A DNA stretch of 64,000 bases from Vitreimonas flagellata (GCF_004634425.1 NZ_SBJL01000001.1:903001-967000), one strand, 5' to 3'; shown: positions 10,396 through 18,981, counted from the first letter of the stretch. Notes: a model not told the origin generated them from the sequence alone. Translations and numbers: made by a program.

Positions 10396-11223
10396 CTACG
10401 GGGCCGGCGGCGTAACCGCTGTCCCGGCCTCTTCCTTGGCGCGCGTCCGCTCCATCGCCGCCACGATCCAGATCGAGATTTCGTAGAGCAGGTAAACCGG
10501 CACGGCCATGACGAACATCGAGATCACGTCATTGGGCGTGACCAGCGCCGAGAAAGCGGCGATGCCGACGATGGCGTAACGGCGGCCCTGCTGGAGCAGC
10601 TTGCTTGAAACGATGCCAACCTTGCCCAGCAACGAGAGCACCACCGGCAGCTGGAACATGAGCCCGAACGCCAGAACCAGCGTCGTCACCAGGCCCATAT
10701 ATTCTTCGACCTTAGGCAGATACGTCACCCGCACCGGGCCGTCGGTGACTTCCTGAGTCAGCGCGAAATTCAGCGCGAACGGCATCGCGACGTAGAACAC
10801 GAACGCGGCGCCCAGCGCGAACATCACGGGCGACGCGATCATAAAGGGCGCCACCGCCATGCGTTCGCGTTTGTAAAGTCCGGGCGCTATGAAGGCATAC
10901 ACTTGCCAAGCCACCACCGGGAACGCGAGCACGATGCCGCCGAACAATGCGATCTGCATCTTTACCGAGAAGAAGCCGAACGCGCCCGTGTTGATCAGCT
11001 CAATCGCCTCGCCCGCGCGCTCGGGATGCGCCACCGCCATTGCCGTCTGAAACGGCTGCGCAAGAAACATGAACAACGGGTCGACGAAAATGAAGCAGAC
11101 GATGAAGCCCACGACGACAGCCGCAATCGACCGTACAAGCCGGTCGCGCAGCTCCATCAAATGATCCATCAAAGGCGCGCGAGACGCCTCGACTTCATCG
11201 TCGTCGGATTGAGCAGCGGTCAC
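10396..11223 (-). CDS. tatC: Twin-arginine translocase subunit TatC
   Basis: TatC is the inner-membrane receptor for RR signal peptides on folded exported proteins. The 275-residue protein has the N-terminal MDHLMELRDRLVRSI signature, a conserved cytosolic region before helix 1. Six helices and the PGLYKRER loop follow. The TatC-typical GLMFQLPVVLSLLGKVGIVS and ALVTPNDVISM segments are present. Its ATG overlaps the tatB stop (ATGA), so translation is coupled. The acidic N-terminal tail and the ~20-residue charged C-terminus are usual in alphaproteobacteria. Confidence 0.97.
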   Translation of the reverse strand: MTAAQSDDDEVEASRAPLMDHLMELRDRLVRSIAAVVVGFIVCFIFVDPLFMFLAQPFQTAMAVAHPERAGEAIELINTGAFGFFSVKMQIALFGGIVLAFPVVAWQVYAFIAPGLYKRERMAVAPFMIASPVMFALGAAFVFYVAMPFALNFALTQEVTDGPVRVTYLPKVEEYMGLVTTLVLAFGLMFQLPVVLSLLGKVGIVSSKLLQQGRRYAIVGIAAFSALVTPNDVISMFVMAVPVYLLYEISIWIVAAMERTRAKEEAGTAVTPPAP

Positions 11224-11684
11224 GGCGCGCTCCGCGCGATCGGCGCAGGCTTGATTTCCTCGGCGAGCGGCGCTGCCGCATCACCACTCGCGTTCGCGGC
11301 TTCCGGCGCTGCAGCGCGATCAACAGGCGCAGCGCTCGGCCCGCGCCCTGGCGACGCCGTTGTCGTCGGCGCTTCAAGCTGCTTCGGCGGCGACGCGACG
11401 CCCGCGTAATCCTCAAGCGTCGGCAACGGCCTGGTCAGTTCGCGATTGATCTCTTGCAGCGACGTTGTGCGACGCAGCGCATCAACTTCGCGCTTCAGCT
11501 CATCCAACTCGGCCTGGCGCGCCAGTTCATCGAACCCGGTACGAAACTCCTGCGCCATGCCGCGCAGTTTCGCGGTCCACTTGCCAAGCTTGCGAAACAG
11601 CAACGGCAAATCTTTCGGCCCCACGACCACAAGGGCGAGGATGCCGAGAATGATGATCTCGTTGAAGCCGAGGCTCGGAAGCAT
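11220..11684 (-). CDS. tatB: Twin-arginine translocase subunit TatB
   Basis: TatB partners TatC in substrate recognition. The start MLPSLGFNEIIILGILALVVVGPKDLPLLFRKLGKWTAK has the single N-terminal helix, Glu at position 9 and the GPKDLP hinge typical of TatB. The amphipathic helix and a coiled-coil-like region (FDELARQAELDELKREVDAL) follow. The last ~50 residues are Ala/Pro/Thr-rich and probably disordered. At 154 residues it is in the normal range. Confidence 0.95.
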   Translation of the reverse strand: MLPSLGFNEIIILGILALVVVGPKDLPLLFRKLGKWTAKLRGMAQEFRTGFDELARQAELDELKREVDALRRTTSLQEINRELTRPLPTLEDYAGVASPPKQLEAPTTTASPGRGPSAAPVDRAAAPEAANASGDAAAPLAEEIKPAPIARSAP

Positions 11685-11705
11685 GGACCTACTATCCCGC
11701 TGCGC

Positions 11706-11918
11706 TTATTGCGCGCGGTCGGAATTCTGGTCGCGGACTTGGGCCGGCGGCGCTTCGGGATTCGCCGGCGTTTGCTCGGGCTCTGTCAGCCCCTTGCGGA
11801 AGCCTTTGATGCCCTTGCCCAGATCTTCCATGAGGCCCGAGATGCGGCCCGGACGGCTGAACAGCAGGAACGCCAACCCCAGCACGATCAGGAGCGGAAT
11901 CAGCCCTGGCATATGCAT
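11706..11918 (-). CDS. tatA: Twin-arginine translocase subunit TatA
   Basis: TatA forms the ring-like channel of the Tat system. The 70-residue protein has one N-terminal helix (PGLIPLLIVLGLAFLLF), then the amphipathic helix GRISGLMEDLGKGIKGFRKG with the conserved FRKG, and a polar tail. The first ATG (11918) is preferred over the one two codons later, because GGAG lies nine bases before it. First gene of tatABC, 42 bases after the scpB stop. Confidence 0.95.
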   Translation of the reverse strand: MHMPGLIPLLIVLGLAFLLFSRPGRISGLMEDLGKGIKGFRKGLTEPEQTPANPEAPPAQVRDQNSDRAQ

Positions 11919-11960
11919 TTGAATTCACTCCAACTCAGCGGGCGGCTCGCCAAACGGCGC

Positions 11961-12695
11961 TTATTCGCCCTCTTCCATATGATCCACGAAAAAGCTTGCC
12001 GCGTCGTCACCTTCCGACAGCGGTTCTTCGTCACTCTCCAAGTCCTCGCTCGGACGCGGCACGTCAATCACCGACGCTGCGCGCGGGTCGAGCAGACCCA
12101 GACTCTTGAGATCGTCCTTGCCCGGCAGAGCGTCAAGCGAGGCCAGACCGAATTGACCTAGGAATACGTCCGTCGTCCCAAAGGTCAGCGGCCTGCCGGG
12201 CGTGCGGCGGCGCCCGCGCGGGCGAATCCAACCGATCTCCAGCAGCAGCTCCATCGAGCCGCGCGACAGGCTAACCCCTCGAATTTCCTCAATTTCCGCC
12301 CGCGTCACCGGCTGGTGGTAGGCAATAACCGCAAGCGTTTCCATCGCCGCCTTGGGCAACCGCTTCGGCGCCTCGCGGGTCTCGGTAAAGAGGCCAGCCA
12401 AATCGGGCGCGGATTGGAACCGCCACCCGGCCCCGGTCTCCACCAGCTGCACGCCGCGCTCGGCATAATCAGCTTTCAGCTTCATGAGCACGGCAGCGAC
12501 GTCCACCGCCGGCCCCAGCTTTGCGCCCAAATCCTTGGCCGAGATCGGCTCGCCGCCGGCGAACAACAGCGCCTCAGCGGCGCGGATCGCATCCTGTGAC
12601 GGCTCAGCGCGCACGCGGCCCTCGCCACCCTCAACGAAGGCGTCCTCGATCCGGCGCATAGCGTCGGCGAGCGGGGGATCGTTCTCAGCGCTCAC
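11961..12695 (-). CDS. scpB: Segregation and condensation protein ScpB
   Basis: ScpB is the winged-helix partner that, with ScpA and SMC, forms the condensin complex for chromosome segregation. After an acidic N-terminal tail, residues from about 35 on carry the first winged helix (AIRAAEALLFAGGEPISAKDLG). The second holds LPKAAMETLAVIAYHQPVTRAEIEEIRGVSLSRG, a ScpB hallmark. An acidic C-terminal tail follows. I chose GTG 12695 (244 residues), which overlaps the scpA stop by 11 bases. Longer readings add a basic stretch antisense-like in composition. An internal Met 12 codons in is an alternative start. Confidence 0.9.
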   Translation of the reverse strand: MSAENDPPLADAMRRIEDAFVEGGEGRVRAEPSQDAIRAAEALLFAGGEPISAKDLGAKLGPAVDVAAVLMKLKADYAERGVQLVETGAGWRFQSAPDLAGLFTETREAPKRLPKAAMETLAVIAYHQPVTRAEIEEIRGVSLSRGSMELLLEIGWIRPRGRRRTPGRPLTFGTTDVFLGQFGLASLDALPGKDDLKSLGLLDPRAASVIDVPRPSEDLESDEEPLSEGDDAASFFVDHMEEGE

Positions 12696-13509
12696 GGCCG
12701 TCTTCCTGCACCGGCTTGGCGCGCACGAATAGCGGCGCGAACGCTTCCGCTTGTCGCAGCTCCATGCGGCCCTCGCGGGCAAACTCCAGCGCCGCGCCAA
12801 ACGTGGACGCGATATAACTCTCGCGCGGCGGCGCTTCGGGGCCGCTCTCGTCGCTCGCGGGCGCGACGGCTTCGATCGCTGTCCATTCTTCGAGCTTCAC
12901 CAAAGCCTGCTCAAGCTTCTTGCGCGCTGTTTCCAGCGGATACGCGCGGCGGACAAAGGTTTTGAACGCGCGCTTGCGCACGCTCTTGGAGCGCTCAGCG
13001 CAATAGACGTTCAGCAATTCATACAAATCGGCGCGCCATGTCGTCGTCTTCGTCAGCACGGTGGTTTGCGGCTGGCCGTTCAAGAACACGTCGCGATCGA
13101 GTTGCGGCAATTCTTCGAGCTTCTTCGCCGCCATGCGCGCGGTGGCGAGGTTCATCAGCTTTTGCCGCAGCGCCTCTTCCATCTGCTCGGGATCGGGCTC
13201 ATCGGCCGGCAATTGAGGCTTCGGGATGAGCAGGCGCGATTTGAGCAACGCCAGCCACGCCGCCATCACCAGATAATCGCCAGCGATCTCCATGTTGTGA
13301 GCGCGCGCTTCGGCGATGAAAGCGAGATATTGATCGGCGATCTCGGCGATCGAGACTTTCGCAATGTCGATCTTCTTCGCCCGCGCCAGCTCCAACAGCG
13401 CGTGCAGCGGGCCCTCGAATGCATCGAGCGCAACCACGAGCGCCTCTCGCCCCTCCGCCTCTTCGGCGGCGGCGAGATCGAACTCGAGTTGGTCTTCGTC
13501 GTTGCTCAT
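12685..13509 (-). CDS. scpA: Segregation and condensation protein ScpA (kleisin)
   Basis: ScpA bridges the SMC heads. The 274-residue protein has the family's N-terminal block ALDAFEGPLHALLELARAKKIDIAKVSIAEIADQYL, with the FEGPL signature. This is followed by AGDYLVMAAWLALLKSRLLIP and a C-terminal winged-helix region ending ALEFAREGRMELRQAEAFAPLFV. Length is normal. It sits between nagZ and scpB in the conserved alphaproteobacterial order, and the scpB start lies within its last codons. Confidence 0.95.
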   Translation of the reverse strand: MSNDEDQLEFDLAAAEEAEGREALVVALDAFEGPLHALLELARAKKIDIAKVSIAEIADQYLAFIAEARAHNMEIAGDYLVMAAWLALLKSRLLIPKPQLPADEPDPEQMEEALRQKLMNLATARMAAKKLEELPQLDRDVFLNGQPQTTVLTKTTTWRADLYELLNVYCAERSKSVRKRAFKTFVRRAYPLETARKKLEQALVKLEEWTAIEAVAPASDESGPEAPPRESYIASTFGAALEFAREGRMELRQAEAFAPLFVRAKPVQEDGRER

Positions 13510-13532
13510 AAAATGGGAACCGCTCGCGCGGC

Positions 13533-14552
13533 CTAATTGCTCACAAGCTGCTTGTAGCGCGCCCAGCCGGCCTCGGCATCGAATTCGTCAGTGGGGCGTT
13601 TGCCGAACGCCTCCACCGCTCGCGCCCGCACCAGCGAGAGCCCCCCCAGCGCACGGCAGCCAGAAGCCGCTTCCTGCATCTCTTTCAGCACGCCCGAGCA
13701 TTGCAGCACCACGTCGCAGCCAGCGCCCAAAGCCGCCTCGGCGCGCTCTTTCAGGCCGCCATTCAGTGCGTATTGGAGTGCTTTCATATCCAGATCGTCG
13801 CTCATCAGCAGACCCTGAAAGCCGATGCGGCCACGGATGATGGTGTCGATCACGATTGGTGAGCACGTCGCAGGCCGGTCGGCGTCCCACGCATCGAACA
13901 CGATGTGCGCCGTCATCGCCGCCTCAGCGTCGGCCAGCGCCGCGAACGGCGCCACATCGTTGGCCAGTTCCGCTTCGCTCGCCGTCACGCGCGGCAGCGC
14001 CAAATGAGAATCCGCCGTGGCGCGGCCATGCCCCGGCATGTGCTTGATGCAGCCTGCAACACCGCCCGCGTGCAAACCTTCCAACGCCGCACGCGCCAGG
14101 GTCGCGACATTTTTCGGGTCAGCTGAGAACGCGCGATCGCCGACGATTTTGTCGCTGCCTGCGACCGGCACATCCAGCACCGGCGCGAAATCCGCATCCA
14201 CGCCCATGCTCTTCAGCTCATGCGCCATCAAGCGATGCCCAAGCCGCGCCGCTTCCAGCCCCGCGATCGCATTGCGTTCAAACACTTCGCCATAGCGCGC
14301 AGCCGGCGGCCATGTCGGCCATTCCGGCGGCTTCAAGCGCGCAACGCGCCCGCCTTCCTGATCGATCCAGACCAACGCGTCGCGCCCCGCCGCGTCACGT
14401 AGCTCCGCGCACAACGCCCGCACCTGCTCGCGGCTCACGCACGCTTCGCGAAACAGGATAAAACTCCACGGCCGCGCATCTCGAAAAAACGCGCGCGTCT
14501 CCGCGTCGAGCTTAGGTTGGCGCAGGCCGAGAGAGCACGCGAGCATGGACAT
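13533..14552 (-). CDS. nagZ: Beta-N-acetylhexosaminidase NagZ (GH3)
   Basis: NagZ is a cytosolic glycoside hydrolase that removes GlcNAc from anhydromuropeptides in peptidoglycan recycling, feeding the signal that induces AmpC in many bacteria. Residues VWIDQEGGRVARL, ADFAPVLDVP and the catalytic loop CIKHMPGHGRATADSH (acid/base His-Asp) are clear. The nucleophile Asp lies in GLLMSDDLDMKAL. Length 339 is normal. It lies 11 bases downstream of the SPOR gene, an association seen across alphaproteobacteria. Confidence 0.96.
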   Translation of the reverse strand: MSMLACSLGLRQPKLDAETRAFFRDARPWSFILFREACVSREQVRALCAELRDAAGRDALVWIDQEGGRVARLKPPEWPTWPPAARYGEVFERNAIAGLEAARLGHRLMAHELKSMGVDADFAPVLDVPVAGSDKIVGDRAFSADPKNVATLARAALEGLHAGGVAGCIKHMPGHGRATADSHLALPRVTASEAELANDVAPFAALADAEAAMTAHIVFDAWDADRPATCSPIVIDTIIRGRIGFQGLLMSDDLDMKALQYALNGGLKERAEAALGAGCDVVLQCSGVLKEMQEAASGCRALGGLSLVRARAVEAFGKRPTDEFDAEAGWARYKQLVSN

Positions 14553-14563
14553 CGGCGCTGTTT

Positions 14564-15187
14564 CTAGCGCGTCGTCACGATGCAGTCCTGGCCCATTTGC
14601 CGGATGCGTTCGCAGAAACGGGATGCGTTGGCGCGATCGGCGAAATACCCGGCGCGAATGCGGTGATAGACGCCGCGTTGACCGAGATCAGCACGCTCCA
14701 CATCAAGCCGGGCCGACGCAAACAATTGCGGCGCACGCGACGACAAACGCGCCCACGCCTGCTGCACAGCCTCTTCTGATTGCAGCGCTGCCAATTGCGC
14801 GACGTAAGGGCCATTTGAAACAAACGTCGGATCAGCCGCCAATTGCGGCGCACCTGCGGGCATCGCTTCCTCGGCGGGCGCCGCGACTTGCTCCGGGCCA
14901 GCGCGCGGCGTGGCTTCCGCCGTTTCAGTGCGACCTTCGAGCGTATCGTTGAACGCGCCTTGCTCGACGCGATCCGGCGCATTCGCGGCTTCCGGTGGCG
15001 GCTGAATTTTGTACGGCCCGCTTGGCGCCGAAATGCGCGGCACTTCCGGCTCGCTATAGAGCTGCCAAAGGAAGCCGCCAAACGCGAGCGCCACCACGAG
15101 CATCAAAATATAGACCATGCCCGCGTGACGCGATTGGTCGTCATAGGCGTGACCGCCGCGGGGATCGTATCGAGAGTTCAAGGCCAT
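14564..15187 (-). CDS. SPOR-domain membrane protein
   Basis: A bitopic inner-membrane protein. It has a cytosolic N-terminus of ~25 residues, one helix (MVYILMLVVALAFGGFLWQL), a Pro/Ala/Glu-rich periplasmic linker (residues 50-130) and a C-terminal SPOR domain. That domain includes GPYVAQLAALQSEEAVQQAW, YHRIRAGYFADRANASRFCE and QDCIVTTR. SPOR domains bind peptidoglycan stripped of stem peptides at the division septum. In other alphaproteobacteria this gene sits between argS and nagZ. Here the upstream gap to dgt (15188-15428) holds a repeat and no argS. Confidence 0.92.
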   Translation of the reverse strand: MALNSRYDPRGGHAYDDQSRHAGMVYILMLVVALAFGGFLWQLYSEPEVPRISAPSGPYKIQPPPEAANAPDRVEQGAFNDTLEGRTETAEATPRAGPEQVAAPAEEAMPAGAPQLAADPTFVSNGPYVAQLAALQSEEAVQQAWARLSSRAPQLFASARLDVERADLGQRGVYHRIRAGYFADRANASRFCERIRQMGQDCIVTTR

Positions 15188-15292
15188 GCTCCGGAATCAA
15201 AGCGCAGATTACCACGCCCCCGCCTTCACCCGCGCTTAACGAGATGAAATTGCAGCCCTGCGGAATCCATAATTTCGCAAGTGTTACGAAAC

Positions 15293-15417
15293 TCCTCCCC
15301 CGCAAGCGGGGGAGGTGGCGAGCGAAGCGAGCCGGAGGGGGCAAGTCCGGTAGACAATCGCGCGCCCTCGCCCCCCTCAGTCGCTTACGCGACAGCTCCC
15401 CCGTGCACGGGGGAGCA
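15293..15417. repeat. Palindromic intergenic repeat, copy 2 (inverted relative to copy 1)
   Basis: CTCCCCCGCAAGCGGGGGAG, then GGCGAGCGAAGCGAGCC, GCCCCCCTCAGTCGC and CAGCTCCCCCGTGCACGGGG make a chain of hairpins. Read in reverse complement it aligns with 5587-5713 from end to end. Stem sequences vary by compensating changes, for example CCGTGCACGG against CCGCTTGCGG. It fills most of the 241-base gap between the dgt 3' end and the SPOR gene and may act as a terminator for dgt. I see no other gene in the gap. Confidence 0.85.
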
Positions 15418-15428
15418 CCTTCGAGGAT

Positions 15429-16670
15429 TTAGCGCTCCAGACGGAACAAGCGTTTATGTTCATCGATGGCGAAATCGTCGGTCATGCCGGCGATATAGTC
15501 GCACACGCGGCGCGCCGTACGCGGCCCGTTGGCGCCGTCGCCACCCTGTTGCCAGTCCGGTGGCAAAAGCTCCGGTTCGCCAATGAACAGGTCGAACAAG
15601 TCTTTCAGAATGCGCTTGGCGTGACTGCGCGAGCGATTGACCTTCCAGTGCCGGTACATGCGCGCCATCAGAAAGCGCCGCAGCACGGCTTGGTTCTCGT
15701 TCATGACGTCCGAGAAACCCACGAGCGGCTTACCCGCCGCGCGCACATCTTCCACCGATTGCGGATTGGCCGCCGCGATGCGGTTGCCCGATTCCCAAAC
15801 CAGATCGTCGATCCATACACCGATCAGACGCCGGATCGTCTCCGCGCCCAAGCGATCATCATCCAACCCCGCATGATCGCGCTCCACAGTCACCAGCACA
15901 CGCTCAAACATCGGCACTTCGCGACGCAGCTCTTCAATCGTGAAAAGCCCCGCGTGCAGGCCGTCATCGATGTCGTGATTGTTGTAAGCAATGTCGTCCG
16001 CGTGCGCGGCGACTTGCGCTTCTAAGCTTGGCCACGAGTCCAGCTCTAGATCATGCGTCGCGACATATTCCTGTATGGCGATCGGCAAATCCTTCAGCGT
16101 CGCGCCATAACGGATGAGCGGCCCGTTGTGTTTGACGACGCCTTCCAGCGTCTCCCACGTCAGATTGAGCCCGTCGAAATTTGGATACTTGCGCTCAAGC
16201 TTCGTCAGCACGCGCAGCGTCTGCGCGTTGTGATCGAAGCCCTGATAATGCTCCATGCAGGCGTCGAGCACGTCTTCCCCCGTGTGCCCGAATGGCGGGT
16301 GGCCAAGATCGTGCGCGATGCCGAGGCACTCGGCCAAATCGTCATCGAGCCCCATCTGCCGCGCCACAGCGCGCGCGATCTGGGCCACTTCCAAGGAATG
16401 CGTCAGGCGGGTGCGGTAATGGTCGCCCTCATGGGCCACGAACACTTGCGTCTTGCCCCGCAGCCGTCGGAAGGCGCTCGCGTGGACAATCCTATCCCGG
16501 TCGCGTTCAAACGGCGTCCGGGTGCGGCTTTCGGGTTCCGGGTGCAGCCGGCCGCGGGATTTGGCCGGGTCCGTGGCGTAAATCGCCCGGCCGGGGCGCA
16601 CATAGGCGGCCTCGTCCGGCTTGGACGGTTTCGCCTTGTTGGCTGTAGCTGTTGGTTTCTGCCCGTCGGC
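15429..16670 (-). CDS. dgt: Deoxyguanosinetriphosphate triphosphohydrolase-like protein
   Basis: An HD-superfamily enzyme expected to cleave dNTPs to deoxynucleoside and triphosphate. Visible motifs are RTPFERDRDRIVHASAFRRLRGKTQVF, then the HD residues in RTRLTHSLEVAQIARAVAR and CLGIAHDLGHPPFGHTGE. A later AHADDIAYNNHDIDDGLHAG completes the metal site. The 413-residue reading starts at GTG 16670, with AGGAG nine bases upstream. A TTG at 16724 would add 18 residues and has no such site. The gene is divergent from erpA, and both promoters lie in 16671-16756. Confidence 0.92.
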   Translation of the reverse strand, partial: ADGQKPTATANKAKPSKPDEAAYVRPGRAIYATDPAKSRGRLHPEPESRTRTPFERDRDRIVHASAFRRLRGKTQVFVAHEGDHYRTRLTHSLEVAQIARAVARQMGLDDDLAECLGIAHDLGHPPFGHTGEDVLDACMEHYQGFDHNAQTLRVLTKLERKYPNFDGLNLTWETLEGVVKHNGPLIRYGATLKDLPIAIQEYVATHDLELDSWPSLEAQVAAHADDIAYNNHDIDDGLHAGLFTIEELRREVPMFERVLVTVERDHAGLDDDRLGAETIRRLIGVWIDDLVWESGNRIAAANPQSVEDVRAAGKPLVGFSDVMNENQAVLRRFLMARMYRHWKVNRSRSHAKRILKDLFDLFIGEPELLPPDWQQGGDGANGPRTARRVCDYIAGMTDDFAIDEHKRLFRLER

Positions 16671-16756
16671 CACGTGCCGGCTTCTCCTCTTGCCCTGGAT
16701 GAGACCATATATGGGGCCGAGCAACTTGAGAAAGCGTCTCAGGAGATCGTTAACGC

Positions 16757-17083
16757 ATGTCCAGTGTTGGCCTTACCGCCGCCGCCGCCGAGCGGATCAA
16801 ATCCGTGGTCGCCGCTGAACCAGCGGGCGCGGGCCTGCGCGTGGCGGTCGAGGGCGGCGGCTGCTCCGGCTTCCAATACGAGATCGCGGTCGATAAAACC
16901 GCCAAGGCCGACGACCTCGTCATCGAGCGCGACGGCGCCAAGCTGTTCGTCGATCCCGTCTCGCTCCCCTTCCTGTTGGGCTCCGAGGTCGATTGGGTCG
17001 ATGAGCTGATCGGCGCGGCGTTCAAAGTCAAAAACCCGAACGCAAAAACCAGCTGCGGCTGCGGCGTCAGCTTTTCGGTCTGA
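16757..17083 (+). CDS. erpA: Iron-sulfur cluster insertion protein ErpA (A-type carrier)
   Basis: A-type carriers pass Fe-S clusters to apo-enzymes. The 108-residue protein has the three invariant cysteines: GGGCSGFQYEI and the C-terminal TSCGCGVSF. It also carries the family's LLGSEVDWVDELIGAAFKVKNPNA. In alphaproteobacteria this gene is usually divergent from dgt, as here. Two bases separate it from the Sel1 gene, so they form an operon with the nitroreductase. Confidence 0.94.
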   Translation: MSSVGLTAAAAERIKSVVAAEPAGAGLRVAVEGGGCSGFQYEIAVDKTAKADDLVIERDGAKLFVDPVSLPFLLGSEVDWVDELIGAAFKVKNPNAKTSCGCGVSFSV

Positions 17084-17085
17084 CC

Positions 17086-17718
17086 ATGTTCGGCCTCGGC
17101 GCTTCAAAACTCGACCGGGGTCTCGACGCTTTCGAAAAAGGCGAATGGAAGCGCGCGCGCCGCACACTTGAAGACGCGCTGATGGATGATGAGAACGCCA
17201 ACGGCTTCTATCATCTGGGCGTCCTCTATTGGCGGGGCCTGGGCGGTGATCGCGACAAACGCGCGGCCGCGGATTGCTTCGCGCGCGCTGCGGACGTCGG
17301 CCATGCCGGCGCGCAGACGGCCTATGGCATCGCGTTGCGCTCAGGCGCTGGCGTCGAGAAGGATATCGAGGCCGCGCGCGCAAACTTCCGCGCCGCCGCC
17401 GGCGCCGGCGATTGCGAAGCGATGGTGCAGATCGCCACCATGTGCGAGCCGGACGAACATCGCCGCTGGCTCTTGCGCGCCTCCGAACTCGGCTACGCGC
17501 CGGCCATGCGCCACCTCTCCGACGCGCTGATGCGCTACGATCCGATCGAAGCGCTGTCGTGGCTTTACGCTGCGGTGGCCTTGTCGGCCGACGAAGCCGC
17601 GCGCAAGCGCGCCGGCGCCCTCGCACGCGAGATGTCCGCTGCGGAAATTGACGCCGCCCAAAAAGCTGGCCGACAATACGCCAAGGATATCCAGCAGCGG
17701 GCGCGGGAAAGACGATGA
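17086..17718 (+). CDS. Sel1-repeat (TPR-like) protein
   Basis: A 210-residue helical-repeat protein. Units such as NGFYHLGVLYWRGLGGDRDK, AAADCFARAADVGHAGAQTA and YGIALRSGAGVEKDIEAARA match Sel1-like repeats of about 36 residues, at least four of them between residues 15 and 165. No signal peptide is present, so it is probably cytosolic. Such proteins act as protein-protein adaptors and no specific partner can be named. It overlaps the nitroreductase start by four bases and follows erpA closely. Confidence 0.85.
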   Translation: MFGLGASKLDRGLDAFEKGEWKRARRTLEDALMDDENANGFYHLGVLYWRGLGGDRDKRAAADCFARAADVGHAGAQTAYGIALRSGAGVEKDIEAARANFRAAAGAGDCEAMVQIATMCEPDEHRRWLLRASELGYAPAMRHLSDALMRYDPIEALSWLYAAVALSADEAARKRAGALAREMSAAEIDAAQKAGRQYAKDIQQRARERR

Positions 17719-18374
17719 ATGTTGACGAAGCTCTGAAAGCCCGCGTCTCGATCCGCGCCTTCAAGCCCGATGCCGTCTCCGAAGCGCAAGTGCGCGATAT
17801 TCTCGATGTCGCGCGCTACGCGCCGTCCGGCGGCAATCTCCAACCTTGGAAAGTGATCGCCGTCGCCGGCGATGCGCGCCAGGAGGTGCTCGACATCGCC
17901 AAGGCAAACCTGCCTGGCCATATCGGCGAACGCTTCATCTATCCCGCCGATCTCTGGGAGCCCTATCGCTCACGCCGTTTCAAAGTCGGCGAGGATATGT
18001 ACGCGTTGCTCGGCGTGCCGCGCGACAACAAGATGGGCCGCCTCCAGCAATTCGCGCGCAATTACGAATTTTTCGGCGCGCCTGTCGGGCTGTTCATCGT
18101 CATCGATGAACGCATGGGCTACGGCCAATGGGCGCATCTTGGCATGTTCATGCAATCGATTGCGCTCGCCGCGACCGAACGCGGCCTCGCCACCTGCATG
18201 CAGGAAGCCTGGGCCACACTGCGCACGCCGCTCAAAGCGCATTTCGGCTTGGAAGAGCAAGAGATGATCTATTGCGCCATCGCGCTGGGCTACGCCGACA
18301 TGAGCGCGCCCGTAAACGCTCTCCGCAGCGATCGCGCGCCAGTGGATGAGATTGCGACGTTCAAGGGCTTCTAG
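17715..18374 (+). CDS. Nitroreductase-family FMN oxidoreductase
   Basis: A 219-residue protein of the NfsB/NADH-oxidase fold. The N-terminal VDEALKARVSIRAFKPDAVS and ARYAPSGGNLQPWKVIAV segments form the FMN phosphate site (Arg-Ser-x-Arg and PSGGNxQPW). AHLGMFMQSIALAATERGLATCMQEAW and MIYCAIALGYAD are the family's C-terminal signatures. It reduces quinones or nitroaromatics with NAD(P)H, and the true substrate is unknown. ATGA overlap with the Sel1 gene shows coupling. Confidence 0.92.
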   Translation: MNVDEALKARVSIRAFKPDAVSEAQVRDILDVARYAPSGGNLQPWKVIAVAGDARQEVLDIAKANLPGHIGERFIYPADLWEPYRSRRFKVGEDMYALLGVPRDNKMGRLQQFARNYEFFGAPVGLFIVIDERMGYGQWAHLGMFMQSIALAATERGLATCMQEAWATLRTPLKAHFGLEEQEMIYCAIALGYADMSAPVNALRSDRAPVDEIATFKGF

Positions 18375-18703
18375 TTCCCGGCTTCGCGCGTATTGCCGAG
18401 GATGCCGTCCTCCACGAAATCCACGATCGCGAACACGAGCCCCATCACCAGCAGCCACGCGATCGGCGCGATCAGCATCGGCATGGCCAGATGGTGGCCC
18501 TCGCTGTAAGCGCGCCACGCAGCGCTCGCGGCTATGAACGCCACGATCGGATAAATCCAGCACAGCAGCTCCGCGATCAGCAGCGCCACCGGCGAACGCC
18601 ACAGCGCCCGTTCCTCCGCCGTCAACAACCGCACCGCCAGCCCCAAGCTCGCCGCGCTCACCACAAGATGGAACAGGGTGAAGGCCCAAAGGATTACAAT
18701 CAT
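18371..18703 (-). CDS. Small four-helix membrane protein of unknown function
   Basis: A 110-residue protein with four hydrophobic segments at about residues 2-25, 38-60, 74-95 and 85-102. It has a short polar loop (WRAYSEGHH) and a polar C-terminus (EDGILGNTREAGN). No known family was recognised. It converges on the nitroreductase gene, overlapping its stop by four bases. Composition is like that of its neighbours. Confidence 0.6.
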   Translation of the reverse strand: MIVILWAFTLFHLVVSAASLGLAVRLLTAEERALWRSPVALLIAELLCWIYPIVAFIAASAAWRAYSEGHHLAMPMLIAPIAWLLVMGLVFAIVDFVEDGILGNTREAGN

Positions 18704-18797
18704 GTCGCCTCTCTAGCATGGCGGCCGCCAAAAGGCTTTCCCTCGGAGCCAATCAGGCGGAAAATGTCGATCGCGGGGGCGCTTAGGAGGTTGTCTC

Positions 18798-18950
18798 ATG
18801 ACCGCTCGCAAAGTCGGCGAACACGTCGAAATTCCACAGGACGAGGCCCGCGCCGGCGAGACCGGCCACCATGTCCGCTACATCCTCGCCGCTGGCATCG
18901 TGCTGGTCGTGCTTGGCTTTGGCGCGATGGCGATGGGCTGGTTTGGTTGA
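18798..18950 (+). CDS. 50-residue single-pass membrane protein
   Basis: TTAGGAGGTTGTCTC before the ATG at 18798 is a near-perfect Shine-Dalgarno site, the strongest I noticed in the window. The product has a charged N-terminus of about 27 residues (MTARKVGEHVEIPQDEARAG plus ETGHHVR). One C-terminal helix follows (YILAAGIVLVVLGFGAMAMG) and it ends WFG. The organisation suggests a tail-anchored small protein with a soluble cytosolic head. No function is recognised. It lies 31 bases before xthA on the same strand and may be co-transcribed with it. Confidence 0.75.
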   Translation: MTARKVGEHVEIPQDEARAGETGHHVRYILAAGIVLVVLGFGAMAMGWFG

Positions 18951-18981
18951 GCTTGAGCCCGCGCGAGGCTAAGCCTCGCGC

